The notes beneath the pieces are model-generated. The model saw nothing but the letters and a program-made list of their open reading frames with translations, did not search any database and had not been told where the DNA came from. A program made the translations under genes and the position numbers. From NCBI GenBank assembly GCA_023416995.1, contig JAEZGI010000025.1:86700-150699 (forward strand): a stretch of 64,000 nt of DNA. The letters run 5' to 3'. This document shows, piece by piece, positions 63,876-64,000 of this stretch. Source of the stretch: Bacteroidota bacterium. Lineage in GTDB: Bacteria; Bacteroidota; Bacteroidia; Chitinophagales; Chitinophagaceae. The stretch's first letter is position 1. Every line of letters begins with the position of its first letter.

Positions 63876-64000
63876 CTATTTCACCGTCGGATACTTTATA
63901 CCCAATTGCTCCAGGTAGGTTTTGTATTTCTTTGGATCATAATAATATTTCTTCATCTCCGGGCGGAACTCGTCCATGATCTTTTTATTCAGGTAAATCG
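63876..64000 (-). CDS. C-terminal end of a further gene (partial)
   Basis: The last 40 residues plus stop (TAG at 63876-63878) of a minus-strand gene that enters from the right edge. The visible tail is KKIMDEFRPEMKKYYYDPKK followed by YKTYLEQLGIKYPTVK. I cannot assign it to a family from so short a piece. Confidence 0.55.
   Translation of the reverse strand, partial: IYLNKKIMDEFRPEMKKYYYDPKKYKTYLEQLGIKYPTVK

Noticed and set aside
1..64000. CRISPR array, tRNA or rRNA genes
   Set aside because: No regularly spaced direct repeats of 25-40 bases and no cloverleaf or rRNA-like sequence were found on either strand by eye.

Overview
The window looks like chromosome of a Bacteroidota bacterium, most likely of the Chitinophagaceae type. 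The signs are a C-terminal type IX secretion (Por) sorting domain, delta-60 style beta-propeller repeats, a DUF4468 protein, many small lipoproteins, a NarL-class two-component pair with a TPR/lipoprotein sensor, and frequent TTG starts. Assignments rest on motifs and on recalled family knowledge; no database search was run.

Layout. (1) 1-11.5 kb, left flank: the 5' part of a giant exported adhesin-like protein, a lone PstS-like lipoprotein, an unknown single-pass membrane protein preceded by a degenerate 9-bp tandem repeat, a tiny proline-rich ORF, a Sel1-repeat protein, and a TPR histidine kinase/response regulator pair. (2) 11.5-17.7 kb: start of the defence island, with a two-gene P-loop kinase/deoxycytidylate deaminase pair that looks like a split anti-phage dCTP deaminase (AvcD type), plus unknown genes. 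(3) 17.9-25.0 kb: a type I restriction-modification operon with two different HsdM genes, one HsdS and one HsdR. (4) 25.3-39.1 kb: an ApeA-like HEPN protein, a DUF2971 protein, a zinc-ribbon membrane protein, a Nudix hydrolase, a PLD/zinc-finger protein, a PLD-helicase-DUF3427 protein, a helicase IV-like UvrD protein with a membrane anchor, and a second SF1-like ATPase. (5) 39.1-48.7 kb: eight genes on the minus strand, tightly packed from the WYL gene down: VWA protein, WYL regulator, SNase-like lipoprotein, Dna2-like nuclease-helicase, two multipass membrane/coiled-coil proteins, an exported VWA-like protein and a small unknown. This is my best candidate for an undescribed system. (6) 49.3-55.8 kb: accessory genes, namely a lipoprotein, two GIY-YIG-type nucleases, a Cthe_2314-like HEPN protein, a DUF4468 protein, a uracil-DNA-glycosylase-like protein and an SH3/ComEC-type metallo-hydrolase. 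(7) 55.8-64 kb, right flank: a small membrane ORF, a T9SS-secreted propeller protein, a graveyard of broken genes (TOTE-type primase and RecB-like nuclease fragments), a lipoprotein, a pRiA4b ORF-3-like protein, an M28 peptidase and the end of one more gene.

How it fits together: housekeeping and envelope genes flank roughly 40 kb dominated by nucleases, helicases, HEPN proteins and nucleotide-acting enzymes, many on alternating strands with short gaps. That is how independently acquired defence modules accumulate. I saw no integrase, intact transposase, tRNA, rRNA or CRISPR array that would define the island borders.
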